NCBI RefSeq assembly: GCF_014642735.1
Contig: NZ_BMIV01000002.1
Location: forward strand, 340,922 to 404,921
Direction of reading: 5' to 3'
DNA from: Paracoccus acridae
GTDB taxonomy: Bacteria > Pseudomonadota > Alphaproteobacteria > Rhodobacterales > Rhodobacteraceae
Length of the DNA: 64,000 bases
In this document: piece by piece, positions 27,199 to 37,179 of the stretch
Layout of the letters: every line of letters starts with the position of its first letter
Position numbering within the stretch: position 1 is the stretch's first letter
Made by a program: the position numbers and the translations under genes
Notes under the pieces: model-generated
What the model saw: only the letters and a program-made list of their open reading frames with translations
Database searches by the model: none
What the model was told of the DNA's origin: nothing

Positions 27199-27507
27199 AT
27201 GCGTGCTCGCATCTATCAACCCGCCCGAAATGCCATGCAGTCCGGCACGGCTCGGACCAGGAAATGGGTGCTGGAATTCCCACCCGTCGGGCGCGAGATC
27301 GACCCGCTGATGGGCTGGATCAGCGCCGACGACACGCAAAGCCAGGTCCGCCTGCGGTTCGACACCCTGCAGCAGGCCGAGGATTACTGCCGCGAGAATG
27401 GCCTGGACTACATCGTCCAGCCGCCCCATCGCCGTGCAGCCAACATCCGTCCCCGCGGTTACGGCGAAAACTTCGCGACGGACCGCCGCGGGCCCTGGAC
27501 GCACTGA
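27199..27507 (+). CDS. NDUFS4-like NADH dehydrogenase (complex I) subunit
   Basis: A 102-residue protein of the ETC complex I subunit family. [65 protein letters not shown] and [17 protein letters not shown] are the conserved blocks of NDUFS4. In mitochondria and in alphaproteobacteria such as Paracoccus this accessory subunit binds the peripheral arm near NDUFS1 and NDUFV1. As in other alphaproteobacteria it lies outside the main nuo operon. It begins after a 121-base gap that separates it from divergent sodC. Confidence 0.93.
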   Translation: MRARIYQPARNAMQSGTARTRKWVLEFPPVGREIDPLMGWISADDTQSQVRLRFDTLQQAEDYCRENGLDYIVQPPHRRAANIRPRGYGENFATDRRGPWTH

Positions 27508-27682
27508 CAAGCCGGGCAGGTCCGGTGCCTGTGGTTCAAGCTTCTGGAAAGCCGAGGCTACCAAGCGCAACAGGTGCGGCTGCCGCCTAGGCCCGCGTCG
27601 TGCATGGCATGGGATTGGTCTTGTCGCGAAGGGTGGCGCGGCACGCAGGCCCTTGCCCGACCAAGCGGTCAAGGCCTGACGG
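27508..27682. other. Gene-free gap of 175 bases
   Basis: Between the NDUFS4-like gene and the convergent DUF486 gene. I see no tRNA, no strong terminator and no convincing coding frame. Short GC-rich inverted repeats are present but no T-tract follows them. Confidence 0.5.
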
Positions 27683-28039
27683 CTAGCCGAAGTCGTGAAA
27701 GATGAACCAGGCGCCCAGGCAGATCAGGCCAAAGCCCACGCCGTGCTGCCAGCCGATGCGCTCACCCAAATAAAGCCAGGAAAACAGCGCAAAGACCGAC
27801 AGGCTGATGACTTCCTGGATGGTCTTGAGCTGCGCTGCGCTGAAATGCCCGTGGCCGATGCGGTTGGCGGGCACCTGCAGGATGTATTCGAACAGCGCGA
27901 TGAACCAGCTGATCGCGATGACCGTCACCAGCGGCGCGGTCTTGAACTTCAGATGCCCATACCAGGCCACCGTCATGAACACGTTGGAGGCGATCAGCAA
28001 CCCGATGGTGACGACGGGGACAGGCAGCCCTAGTCCCAT
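27683..28039 (-). CDS. DMT-superfamily DUF486 membrane protein
   Basis: A 118-residue protein with four hydrophobic helices. It matches DUF486: SNVFMTVAWYGHLKFK, AISWFIALFEYILQVPANRIGHGHFSAAQLKTIQEVISLSVFALFSWLYLGE and a final GFGLICLGAWFIFHDFG. The family belongs to the small-multidrug/drug-metabolite fold; no substrate is known. The ATG at 28039 lies inside the last codons of dnaB, so the two genes overlap by 10 bases and are probably co-translated. Longer in-frame versions would run through dnaB sequence. Confidence 0.85.
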   Translation of the reverse strand: MGLGLPVPVVTIGLLIASNVFMTVAWYGHLKFKTAPLVTVIAISWFIALFEYILQVPANRIGHGHFSAAQLKTIQEVISLSVFALFSWLYLGERIGWQHGVGFGLICLGAWFIFHDFG

Positions 28040-29517
28040 TGCGACTGCCGGTCCTTCGCCAGGTTGCCGAAGCGGGTGAACTGGCCCTCGAAGGACAGCT
28101 CGACCGTGCCGATGGGTCCATGGCGCTGCTTGCCCAGGATGACCTCGGCCTTGCCATGGCATTGTTCCATCACCTGCTGCCACTTGGCCATGGCATCCAG
28201 GTCGCTGTCGGACGGTTTCTCGCGTTCCTTGTAGTATTCCTCGCGGAACACGAACATCACGATGTCGGCGTCCTGTTCGATGGACCCGGATTCGCGCAGG
28301 TCCGACAGCTGTGGGCGCTTGTCGTCACGGTTTTCGACCTGGCGCGACAACTGAGACAGAGCGATCACCGGGATGTTCAACTCCTTCGCGATGGCCTTGA
28401 GGCCCTGGGTGATCTCGGACACCTCGTTCACGCGGCTGTCCTTGGCGGATGCGGCCTTCAGAAGCTGAAGATAGTCCACCATCAGCACGTCCAGCCCATG
28501 CGTCCGCTTCAGCTTGCGGGCGCGGGCGGCAAGCTGGTTGATCGGCAGGGCGGGCGTGTCGTCGATGTAAAGCGGGCAGTTCTGCAGCGCATGCGCGGCC
28601 TCGACGAAGCGGCGGAACTCGGCCTCGTCCATGTTGCCGCTGCGGATGCGTTCGGACGGCACCTCGGCCGCTTCGGACAGGATCCGGGCGGCAAGCTGTT
28701 CGGCCGACATCTCAAGGCTGAAAAAGCCCACCACGCCGCCTTCGACCGTGCCGATGGTGCCATCAGGGCGTTCGCCCGTCTTGTGCGCCTTGGCGATGTT
28801 GAAGGCGATGTTGGTCGCAAGCGAGGTTTTCCCCATCGAGGGACGGCCCGCCAGGATGATGAGGTCCGAGTTGTTCAGCCCGCCCATCTTGCCGTCAAGG
28901 TCGATCAGCCCCGTCGAGATCCCCGACAGCTTGCCGTCGCGCTGATAGGCGGCGTTGGCGGCCTGCACGGCGCCTGTCACGGCCTTGAGGAAGGACTGGA
29001 AGCCGCGTTCGGCCGTGCCAGCCTCGCCCAGTTTGTACAGCGTCTGTTCGGCGGCCTTGATCTGTTCCTCGGCCTCGTCGCCCACCTCGACAGTGGCGGC
29101 GCGGGCGGCGATGTCCTGGCCCAACTGGATCAGTTCGCGGCGCAGGGCGAATTCGCGGATCATCTGGGCATAGTCGCGCGCGGCATAGGCGCTGATGGCG
29201 GCACCCGCCATCCGCGCCAGATAGGCGGGTCCGCCCAGTTCCTTCAGTCCTTCGTCATGTTCCAGGAAGGCCTTGATGGTGACGGGGCTGGCAAGCGCGT
29301 TCTTGCGGATCCGTTCCGCGCAGATCTCGAAGATGCGGGCATGGACCGGGTGATAGAAGTGGTCCGGCTTGATGATCTGGCTGACCCGGTCGAAGACGTC
29401 GTTGTTGGTCAGCAGCGCGCCCAGAAGCTGCTGCTCAGCCTCTAGCGAGAAGGGGATCGAGGGCGTTTCCTCGGCGCTGACGGGCTGGCCCGGAATGATG
29501 GCGCGCAGATTGGTCAT
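28030..29517 (-). CDS. dnaB: Replicative DNA helicase DnaB
   Basis: A 495-residue hexameric helicase. The N-terminal domain (SLEAEQQLLGALLTNNDVFDRVSQIIKPDHFYHPVHARIFE) interacts with primase. The RecA-like motor carries Walker A AGRPSMGKTSLATNIA, then FSLEMSAEQLAARIL, Walker B VLMVDYLQLL, and SQLSRQVENRDDKRPQLSDLRESGSIEQDAD. Length is standard and there is no intein. It lies downstream of pyrC-pyrE on the same strand with a 108-base gap and overlaps the DUF486 gene at its 3' end. Confidence 0.97.
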   Translation of the reverse strand: MTNLRAIIPGQPVSAEETPSIPFSLEAEQQLLGALLTNNDVFDRVSQIIKPDHFYHPVHARIFEICAERIRKNALASPVTIKAFLEHDEGLKELGGPAYLARMAGAAISAYAARDYAQMIREFALRRELIQLGQDIAARAATVEVGDEAEEQIKAAEQTLYKLGEAGTAERGFQSFLKAVTGAVQAANAAYQRDGKLSGISTGLIDLDGKMGGLNNSDLIILAGRPSMGKTSLATNIAFNIAKAHKTGERPDGTIGTVEGGVVGFFSLEMSAEQLAARILSEAAEVPSERIRSGNMDEAEFRRFVEAAHALQNCPLYIDDTPALPINQLAARARKLKRTHGLDVLMVDYLQLLKAASAKDSRVNEVSEITQGLKAIAKELNIPVIALSQLSRQVENRDDKRPQLSDLRESGSIEQDADIVMFVFREEYYKEREKPSDSDLDAMAKWQQVMEQCHGKAEVILGKQRHGPIGTVELSFEGQFTRFGNLAKDRQSQWD

Positions 29518-29625
29518 GGACTGCCCCCTTTGGTCTTCGGATCCGTTCTACACCCGAAGCCCTGCGCGGGGAACGGCGCGCCGTGCGATTTCCGGGGGCC
29601 GATCTGTGGATCGGCTGTGGATAAG

Positions 29626-30297
29626 TCAGGCGTTCGCGGCCTGCCATGCACGAGGGTCGGTCAGGAACGTCTCGACCTCGGCCAGGGTATGCTGATCGAA
29701 TGCCTGCTGCGCGCGGGCCTCGGCCAGCACGTCCCACCAGGTGCAGAGGTGATGCAGCGTTACACCATGGTCACCCAGCCGCTGCGTCGTTTCGGGAAAA
29801 ATGCCGTAATAGAAGATCACCGCGGTATGGGCGCAGGTCGCACCGGTGTCGCGAATCGCATCCACGAAGGACAGCTTGCTGCCGCCGTCGGTCGTCAGAT
29901 CCTCGACCAGCAGGACCCGCTGACCCTCGGTCATGGCGCCTTCGATCCGGGCGTTGCGTCCATAACCCTTGGGCTTCTTGCGCACATAGGTCATGGGCAG
30001 GCCAAGACGTTCGGCCACCATGGCAGCGAAGGGGATACCTGCGGTTTCACCACCCGCCACGTTGTCGAAGGCCTCGAAACCCGCGTCGCGCATCACGGTC
30101 GCGGCCAGGAAGTCCATCAGGGTCGCACGCACGCGCGGAAAGCTGATGATCCGGCGGCAGTCCACATAGGTCGGCCCCTTGAGGCCCGAGGCATAGGTGA
30201 AGGGCTGGGCCGCGTTGAAGTCCACGGCCTTGATTTCCAGCAGCATCCGGGCGGACAGTCGGGCGATCTCCTCGCGCGCGGGGAAGGGCAGGCTCAT
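29626..30297 (-). CDS. pyrE: Orotate phosphoribosyltransferase
   Basis: A 223-residue type I phosphoribosyltransferase that joins orotate to PRPP to form OMP. The PRPP loop is [43 protein letters not shown] and [34 protein letters not shown] are the conserved substrate regions. It overlaps pyrC by four bases (ATGA at 30294-30297), so the two enzymes of pyrimidine synthesis are translationally coupled. Confidence 0.96.
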   Translation of the reverse strand: MSLPFPAREEIARLSARMLLEIKAVDFNAAQPFTYASGLKGPTYVDCRRIISFPRVRATLMDFLAATVMRDAGFEAFDNVAGGETAGIPFAAMVAERLGLPMTYVRKKPKGYGRNARIEGAMTEGQRVLLVEDLTTDGGSKLSFVDAIRDTGATCAHTAVIFYYGIFPETTQRLGDHGVTLHHLCTWWDVLAEARAQQAFDQHTLAEVETFLTDPRAWQAANA

Positions 30298-31337
30298 TTG
30301 TCCTCCAGGTGCCAGTAAAGGGGAAAGCCGGGGTCGAAAACGGTGACGGTCTCGCCGCCCGCAGCGATCTGGGCCGGGTATTCGGCAGGCTGGTCGCGCC
30401 GGGTCAGTGTGATCCGGTCGTCGTTCGGGGGCAGGCGATAGAAGGCGGCGCCGTTCAGGCTGGCGAATGCCTCCAGTTGGTCCAGGGCGCCCTCATCCTC
30501 GAATACCTGAGCCAGGATCGACATGGTGTTGGGCGCGGTAAAACAGCCCGCGCAGCCGCAGGGTTGCAGCTTGGCGCTGTCCGCATGGGGGGCGCTGTCG
30601 GTGCCAAGGAAGAAGCGCGCCTCGCCGCTGGTCGCAGCCTCGCGCAGCGCCAGGCGGTGCGATTCGCGCTTGGCGACAGGCAGGCAATAGTAGTGGGGCC
30701 GGATGCCCCCAGCCAGAATCGCATTGCGGTTGATGACCAGGTGATGCGTGGTGATCGTGGCGGCCAAGTCGTCGCCCCCCACACGGGCATAGGCCACGCC
30801 CTCGCTGGTGGTGATATGTTCCATCACCACGCGCAGGCCGGGGGTGCGGCGACGCAGCGGATCCAGCACGCGGTCGATGAAGACAGCCTCGCGGTCGAAG
30901 ATGTCCACCGCCGGATCGGTGACTTCACCATGGACGCAAAGCGTGACGCCCGCCTCGGCCATGGCCTCCAGCACGGGCTGGACGCGGTCGAAATCGGTGA
31001 CGCCGCTGGCCGAATTCGTCGTGGCGCCTGCGGGATACAGCTTCACGGCGCGGATGATGCCCGCGCGGAACGCGCCCACCACGTCGGCGGCATCGGTTGT
31101 GTCGGTCAGATACAGCGTCATCTGCGGCTGCAGCGCCGCGCCTTTGGGCAGGGCTGCCAGGATCCGGTCGCGATAGGCCGCGGCTTGGGCGCCCGTGACC
31201 ACCGGCGGCACAAGGTTCGGCATGATGATCGCACGGCCGAAAGCCGCGGAATGGGGCGCCATGGCCGCCAGCATCGCGCCGTCGCGCAGGTGCAGGTGCC
31301 AGTCGTCGGGGCGGCGAAGGGTGATGCGGTCGGTCAT
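30294..31337 (-). CDS. pyrC: Dihydroorotase (class II, PyrC type)
   Basis: A 347-residue zinc enzyme closing carbamoyl aspartate to dihydroorotate. [13 protein letters not shown] has the HxH metal pair. [13 protein letters not shown] holds the lysine that becomes carbamylated and bridges the zinc ions. VMEHITT and FLGTDSAPH supply the other ligands and the catalytic Asp. Length matches the E. coli class rather than the longer class I enzymes. It leads the pyrC-pyrE operon upstream of dnaB. Confidence 0.97.
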   Translation of the reverse strand: MTDRITLRRPDDWHLHLRDGAMLAAMAPHSAAFGRAIIMPNLVPPVVTGAQAAAYRDRILAALPKGAALQPQMTLYLTDTTDAADVVGAFRAGIIRAVKLYPAGATTNSASGVTDFDRVQPVLEAMAEAGVTLCVHGEVTDPAVDIFDREAVFIDRVLDPLRRRTPGLRVVMEHITTSEGVAYARVGGDDLAATITTHHLVINRNAILAGGIRPHYYCLPVAKRESHRLALREAATSGEARFFLGTDSAPHADSAKLQPCGCAGCFTAPNTMSILAQVFEDEGALDQLEAFASLNGAAFYRLPPNDDRITLTRRDQPAEYPAQIAAGGETVTVFDPGFPLYWHLEDK

Positions 31338-31471
31338 GGCCTGCCTCTATACATGGCAAGGCAAGGTTGCCAAGCGGCGATGTCTAAAATACCGGACACA
31401 TGGATCAAGGTCGTACTTGTGTTGACGCGGGCGTCAGCCCAGATTGAACGAACGATCCAAAGGATGAACCC

Positions 31472-31771
31472 ATGTTTCCGATGATGCCCAAGAACCCCGT
31501 TCGATTGTGGGCGCAGTTCGCCCGGATGGCCATAGAAGCACAGACCGTGATCGGCCTTCGCACGGCGGGGATGATGGGCATGATGGCCCAAGCTCCGGGC
31601 GAACCCTTCCGAATGGTCGCGGAAAAGCAGGCTGCCGCCACCGAATCGCTTTTCGCCATGGCCCAGGCTGCGGGCCGGGGTGCAAGCGCCGAACGCGTGA
31701 TGTCGGCCGCCCTGCGCCCCTATGGCAAACGGACCCGCGCCAACTCGCGTCGCCTGACCAAGGTCCGCTAG
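31472..31771 (+). CDS. Small helical protein of the Rhodobacterales 'antifreeze protein' annotation group
   Basis: A 99-residue protein, mostly predicted helix: MFPMMPKNPVRLWAQFARMAIEAQTVIGLRT, then a Met/Gly patch, then FRMVAEKQAAATESLFAMAQAAG and a basic end RPYGKRTRANSRRLTKVR. The middle segment resembles phasins in spacing of Ala, Gln and Glu. Similar small Rhodobacterales proteins are labelled antifreeze protein in databases, as far as I recall, a name with little support. A PHA-granule or DNA-binding role is possible from the composition. It is monocistronic and divergent from pyrC. Confidence 0.65.
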   Translation: MFPMMPKNPVRLWAQFARMAIEAQTVIGLRTAGMMGMMAQAPGEPFRMVAEKQAAATESLFAMAQAAGRGASAERVMSAALRPYGKRTRANSRRLTKVR

Positions 31772-31825
31772 GCGGAACGATCCCGGCCAAAGCCCCGTTG
31801 TTCTCCGTCAAGGCAGGAGCATGGG

Positions 31826-32578
31826 ATGAAATCGGCGCTGATCACGGGCGGGGCGCAGGGTGTCGGAAAGGGAATCGTTCAAAGGCTGAGGGCGGATGGC
31901 TGGCGCGTCGCCTTGTTCGATCTGGACAAGGAAGCCGTGGCAGAAGCGAAGGCCGACGATCCAGCGCTGTTTGCGGCTGTTGTGGATGTTTCGGACGAGG
32001 GTTCGGTTCGCAAGGGTTTCGAGCAGTTGAAGGACTAGCTGGGGGACGGCGGTCTTGATCTTCTTGTCTCGAATGCCGGAATTGCCGACCCGCAGAACGG
32101 TCCCATCGAAAATCTTTCACTGCATGACTGGCGGCGGATGCTGGACAGCCATGTGACAGGCGCGTTCCTTGTGGTGCGCGAAGGTGTGCCTTTGCTTCGC
32201 AAGGCGACCGGGTCGATCGTGCTGATATCCTCGATCCGGGCCTTGCAGTCCGAGCCGGAAACGGAAGCCTATGCCGCGTCGAAGGGGGCGCTGCTGGCTA
32301 TGTCCCATGCGCTGGCGGTCAGCCTTGGCCCGGACATCCGGGTCAACTGCATCCTGCCCGGGTGGATCGAAACGGCGGCTTACCAGAAAAAGGAAAACCG
32401 CAGCATCCCCAAGCATACGGAAGCCGAAAAGGCTCAGCACCCGGTCGGTCGTATCGGCGACCCAAAGGATATCGCGGGGCTGGTTGCCTTTCTGGCGTCG
32501 GACGATGCGGGGTTCATCACCGGACAACGCTTTGTCATCGACGGCGGGATGGCCGCGCGGTTGATCTATACGGACTGA
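31826..32578 (+). pseudogene. SDR family oxidoreductase interrupted by one in-frame stop
   Basis: Reading from the ATG at 31826 gives a full-length short-chain dehydrogenase except for a single TAG at 32036-32038. Before it comes the Rossmann motif TGGAQGVGKG. After it, in the same frame, come LVSNAG, the catalytic SSIRALQSEPETEAYAASK (Ser, Tyr and Lys), PGWIET and the usual C-terminal FITGQRFVIDGG. No frameshift is needed. The stop is likely a CAG-to-TAG change in the segment EQLKD-stop-LGDGG. If translated, the first product is a 70-residue fragment, and the downstream part starting at Met 32138 lacks the cofactor domain. Confidence 0.85.
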
Positions 32579-32605
32579 CGGGCGGCGGGGTGTCCCCGCC
32601 GCCCG
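32579..32605. terminator. Hairpin between the SDR pseudogene and gap
   Basis: CGGGCGGCGGGG pairs perfectly with CCCCGCCGCCCG around a TGT loop, a 12-base-pair GC stem directly after the SDR stop and just before the convergent gap stop. No T-run follows in either direction, so it may act as a transcript-end barrier rather than a full intrinsic terminator. Confidence 0.6.
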
Positions 32606-32610
32606 AAGGT

Positions 32611-33630
32611 TCAGATCAGCTTGCCCATGGCCACAGCCGTATCCGACATGCGGTTCGAGAAGCCCCATTCGTTGTCGTACCAGGTCAGGATGCGGCACAG
32701 CCGGCCTTCCATGACCTTGGTCTGGTCCATGTGGAAGATCGAGGAATGCGGATCATGGTTGAAGTCCGACGAAACCAGGCTCTCCTCGGTATAGCCCAGG
32801 ATACCCTTCATCGGACCGTCGGCGGCGGCCTTGATCGCGGCGTTGATTTCCTCGACCGAGGTGTCGCGGCTTGCCTCGAAGGTCAGGTCCACGACCGAGA
32901 CGTTGGGCGTGGGCACGCGGATCGCCACGCCGTCCAGCTTGCCCTTGAGTTCCGGCAGAACCAGGCCCACGGCCTTGGCCGCGCCGGTCGAGGTCGGGAT
33001 CATCGACAGGGCGGCGGCGCGGGCGCGGTACAGATCCTTGTGCATCGTGTCCAGCGTCGGCTGGTCGCCGGTATAGCTGTGGATGGTGGTCATGAAGCCG
33101 CGATTGATGCCGATCGCCTGGTTCAGCACTTGCGCCACGGGCGACAGGCAGTTCGTCGTGCAGGACGCGTTCGAGACGACGTGATCCTCGGATTCCAGGG
33201 TCTGGTGGTTCACGCCATAGACGATCGTCTTCAGCGCACGGTCGGTCGACCATTCGCCCGAGACGGGAGCCGAGACCAGAACGCGCTTCGAGCCGTTTTG
33301 CAGGTGGACTGCGGCCTTGTCACCGCTGGTGAAGATGCCGGTGCATTCCAGGGCCACGTCCACATCGCCCCAGGGCAGATCGGCCGGGTTGCGGATCGCC
33401 GTCACCTTGATCGGGCCTTGGCCCACGTCGATGGAATCGCCGTTGACCTTGACTTCGGCCGGGAAGCGGCCGTGCACGCTGTCATAGCGCAGCAGATGCG
33501 CGTTGGTCTCGACCGGACCCAGATCGTTGATCGCGACGACCTCGATATCGGTGCGGCCGGATTCGATGATCGCGCGCAGCACGTTGCGCCCGATGCGCCC
33601 GAAACCGTTGATCGCAACTTTGACAGCCAT
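32611..33630 (-). CDS. gap: Type I glyceraldehyde-3-phosphate dehydrogenase
   Basis: A 339-residue NAD(P)-dependent glycolytic and gluconeogenic enzyme. It starts [21 protein letters not shown], the NAD-binding motif. The catalytic [17 protein letters not shown] holds the active cysteine. [20 protein letters not shown] and [12 protein letters not shown] are diagnostic. GGGAGAGA precedes the ATG. A tiny membrane peptide gene lies just upstream on the same strand, possibly on the same transcript. Confidence 0.98.
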   Translation of the reverse strand: MAVKVAINGFGRIGRNVLRAIIESGRTDIEVVAINDLGPVETNAHLLRYDSVHGRFPAEVKVNGDSIDVGQGPIKVTAIRNPADLPWGDVDVALECTGIFTSGDKAAVHLQNGSKRVLVSAPVSGEWSTDRALKTIVYGVNHQTLESEDHVVSNASCTTNCLSPVAQVLNQAIGINRGFMTTIHSYTGDQPTLDTMHKDLYRARAAALSMIPTSTGAAKAVGLVLPELKGKLDGVAIRVPTPNVSVVDLTFEASRDTSVEEINAAIKAAADGPMKGILGYTEESLVSSDFNHDPHSSIFHMDQTKVMEGRLCRILTWYDNEWGFSNRMSDTAVAMGKLI

Positions 33631-33718
33631 GGTTTTCTCTCCCGACCAAGTGACGTTGCGCCCCTCGTATCGCGCAGTTCCGGCTGATGCAAATGCCCTG
33701 CGGCATGAAGCCTTCGTG

Positions 33719-33862
33719 TTAGCGCCAGAAGCTGAGATATTCGATGAACCCGTCCAGCGTCCTGGCCATCGCCAAGGGCACCTGCCACTGCAGCCAGAGA
33801 TGATCGGCGACGATCAGACCCAGAACCGCAAGCACGATCAGGATGGCGATGGCATTGGTCAT
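33719..33862 (-). CDS. 47-residue single-span membrane peptide upstream of gap
   Basis: The frame starts at an ATG at 33862 and encodes [20 protein letters not shown], then a stretch [27 protein letters not shown], ending at TAA. The first 20 residues make one strong transmembrane helix; the rest is amphipathic with a hydrophobic, aromatic C-terminus. I recall similar short proteins next to gap in other Rhodobacterales, but cannot check this. It sits 88 bases upstream of gap on the same strand. Function is unknown. Confidence 0.6.
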   Translation of the reverse strand: MTNAIAILIVLAVLGLIVADHLWLQWQVPLAMARTLDGFIEYLSFWR

Positions 33863-33902
33863 GGCCTGTTATCGGACGGGCGGGGCATCCGTGCAAGCGC
33901 AC

Positions 33903-34913
33903 TCAATCCTCATCCTGGGGCAGGATCAGCGTGATCTCTCCGGCTTCCTCAAGACGGCGGATGGCGCTGACGACCTCGGTCATGGCTTCCTCGATATCCG
34001 ATGCCCGCAGCTTGCCCAGATCGTTGCGCTCTTCTCTCAGGCCGTCGGACATGCGCTGCGACAGGTTCGACAGGATGAATTCGGCGGCTGCGGCGTCGGC
34101 CTCGTCCTGTGCGGCCAGGGCGCGGACCAGGACCGGCTGTTCGACCTCGCGCACGATCCGGGGAACGTCGCGGGGAAGGATGCGGGCGGGAATATGGGCG
34201 AAGATGAAGATCGCCTTGCGCACATTGCCGGCGAAATCCGCATCATGAGTGTCGAGGCTGTTCAGCACGTCGTCGCGCAGGTCAGCGGTCGCGAAATTCA
34301 GGATCGCCCCCATGCGGTCCGTGGCCGGGGTTGGGATTGCGGGTCGCGGCAGGGCCTCGGCCGCCTGAAGCAGGATCAGACCGACGCGGTGCAGCGATTC
34401 GGGCGTCACGCCCGCCGTCATGGACATGGCTTGCGCCACGGCCCGCGCCCGTTCGCGGGGCAGCCCCACGAACAGTTCCGAGGCGCGCTCCACCGGCAGT
34501 TTCGACAGCATCAGGGCCACCATCTCGACCGCTTCGGACTTGGCCAGGGCTTCGATGGCCGGGGCGGGCAGGGCCGCGATCCGGGGCCAGGGATCGCCGC
34601 GCCCGGACACGGCCGCGCGTCGCCGCAGGCGGTCGGTGCTGTCCTCGGACAACTGCGCGCCCAGCATGGCAAGCGTTCCGTCCAGATCGCCCGGAAAGGT
34701 CACGCCGACCGATTCCAGCCGGTCGCAGAATTCGGTGATGATGGCGTCGCGCGTCTGGCGGTCGATCAGCTCCATCCCCGCCATTTCCTCGGCCAGAAGG
34801 GTCTGGCTTTCGCTGTCCAGCCGCGACAGGCTGGATGCCTCGTTGTCGTCCAGAAGCAGGCGCACGATCACCGCCGCCTTTTGCCGCTGGCTCAATCCCG
34901 TATGTATCGTCAT
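33903..34913 (-). CDS. Divergent FliG-like flagellar motor switch protein
   Basis: A 336-residue protein with FliG organisation. The N-terminal domain begins LSQRQKAAVIVRLLLDDNEASSL. The middle domain is VALMLSKLPVERASELFVGLP. The C-terminal domain runs from VLNSLDTHDADFAGNVRKAIFIFAHI through RDVPRIVREVEQPVLVRALAAQ to LGKLRASDIEEAMTEVVSAIRRLEEAGEI. In flagella FliG links the MS-ring to the stator and sets rotation. Two features are odd: the conserved EHPQ of the middle domain reads SEAV, and no other flagellar gene is in the window. It could be a relocated true FliG or a paralogue with another role. Confidence 0.75.
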   Translation of the reverse strand: MTIHTGLSQRQKAAVIVRLLLDDNEASSLSRLDSESQTLLAEEMAGMELIDRQTRDAIITEFCDRLESVGVTFPGDLDGTLAMLGAQLSEDSTDRLRRRAAVSGRGDPWPRIAALPAPAIEALAKSEAVEMVALMLSKLPVERASELFVGLPRERARAVAQAMSMTAGVTPESLHRVGLILLQAAEALPRPAIPTPATDRMGAILNFATADLRDDVLNSLDTHDADFAGNVRKAIFIFAHIPARILPRDVPRIVREVEQPVLVRALAAQDEADAAAAEFILSNLSQRMSDGLREERNDLGKLRASDIEEAMTEVVSAIRRLEEAGEITLILPQDED

Positions 34914-34982
34914 GGTCCCACCAGATCGACCGTCCATGCGGCCAATCTGGCAGGGCTTTCCTAATATCCGGTTTACGCGATC

Positions 34983-36296
<1,314 letters not shown>

Positions 36297-36441
36297 GAGG
36301 GCCTCTTTTCCGGTTGGGGCGGGCATAGCGGGCTGATGACGCGGGGGCAAGTTTTCGATGGGCCTGGCGCCATGGCGGGGAACATTCCCGCTGTGCAGGC
36401 TGTTGGTGAACAGATCAATCCGACAAGACCGGAGAGAAGCG

Positions 36442-37155
36442 ATGCACCCGACCGATAACGACAACCGTCCCATGACCGAAGCCGATCACACCAGCGAAAC
36501 CCGCTTTGGCCCGCGTCCCGTCCCCAAGGGCCATCATGTGCCGCATGGGACGGCTCATGCCCGCCGGGTGATTCCGTCGGGCCGCGTTTCGCCGGACGGG
36601 CGATCGGCCTATCCCAGCCCGGCGACGGGAACGAAGATCGCGGTCTGGGGCGGAATCGCCCTTGGCGTCGCAGGCGGGACCGCCGCGGCCGTGCTGGCCG
36701 TCCGCAAGATCGCCGAGGCGATGTCGGACGACTCATCCTCCGGCCAGACGCGCCACCACACCCCGCCGCATATCGCCCGCATGGACGAGGACGAGCGCGA
36801 GGCGATGCGCCGCCGGGTCCGCGCCCAGGAACGCGATGACCGGCAAGAGATCGCCCGCCTGCGGGCAGACGCCTCGCAGCGCCGGTCTCCCCCGTCCTCA
36901 TCCAAGCCGAAGGTGCGAAAGAAGAATTTCGCGGAAAGCCTGATCGAGACCTCGACAAAGCTGTCCGAAAGTCTCGAAAACGTTGCGAAATCCATGTCCA
37001 TCGCGGTCGAGAGCTTCCGCGGCGTGGCAGGCCAGGCGACCGAGATCGTCCATGAATTTGCCGGTGCGGCCGATCAGTTGCGGTCTGCCTTGCGGGGTGA
37101 ACAGCCCGGTCATTCTCGGCATTCGGGTGGTGACGACCGGACCCACCGGCTCTGA
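36442..37155 (+). CDS. Membrane-tethered protein of unknown function with coiled-coil C-terminus
   Basis: A 237-residue protein. About 70 polar, basic and proline-rich residues come first. Then comes one transmembrane helix, IAVWGGIALGVAGGTAAAVLAV. An acidic/basic coiled region, ARMDEDEREAMRRRVRAQERDDRQEIARLRADA, follows, then an Arg/Ser-rich linker. The end is a phasin-like helix, AESLIETSTKLSESLENVAKSMSIAVESF. No enzymatic motif is visible. AGAGAAG precedes the ATG giving MHPTDNDNRP. It lies 24 bases ahead of the yihY-like gene and is probably in the same operon, so it may work at the inner membrane with it. Confidence 0.65.
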   Translation: MHPTDNDNRPMTEADHTSETRFGPRPVPKGHHVPHGTAHARRVIPSGRVSPDGRSAYPSPATGTKIAVWGGIALGVAGGTAAAVLAVRKIAEAMSDDSSSGQTRHHTPPHIARMDEDEREAMRRRVRAQERDDRQEIARLRADASQRRSPPSSSKPKVRKKNFAESLIETSTKLSESLENVAKSMSIAVESFRGVAGQATEIVHEFAGAADQLRSALRGEQPGHSRHSGGDDRTHRL

Positions 37156-37179
37156 TCCCCTGACAAGGCGGGGTGTGTG

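Noticed and set aside
27508..27682. A tRNA or small RNA gene in the gap
   Set aside because: No cloverleaf pairing, no CCA end and no promoter-terminator pair could be found.
28039..29445. Open frame of 468 codons opposite dnaB
   Set aside because: dnaB on the minus strand has all helicase motifs; the opposite frame has none.
32138..32578. A separate short dehydrogenase starting at 32138
   Set aside because: It lacks the N-terminal cofactor-binding motif, which lies in the same frame upstream of a single stop; the two parts are one broken gene.
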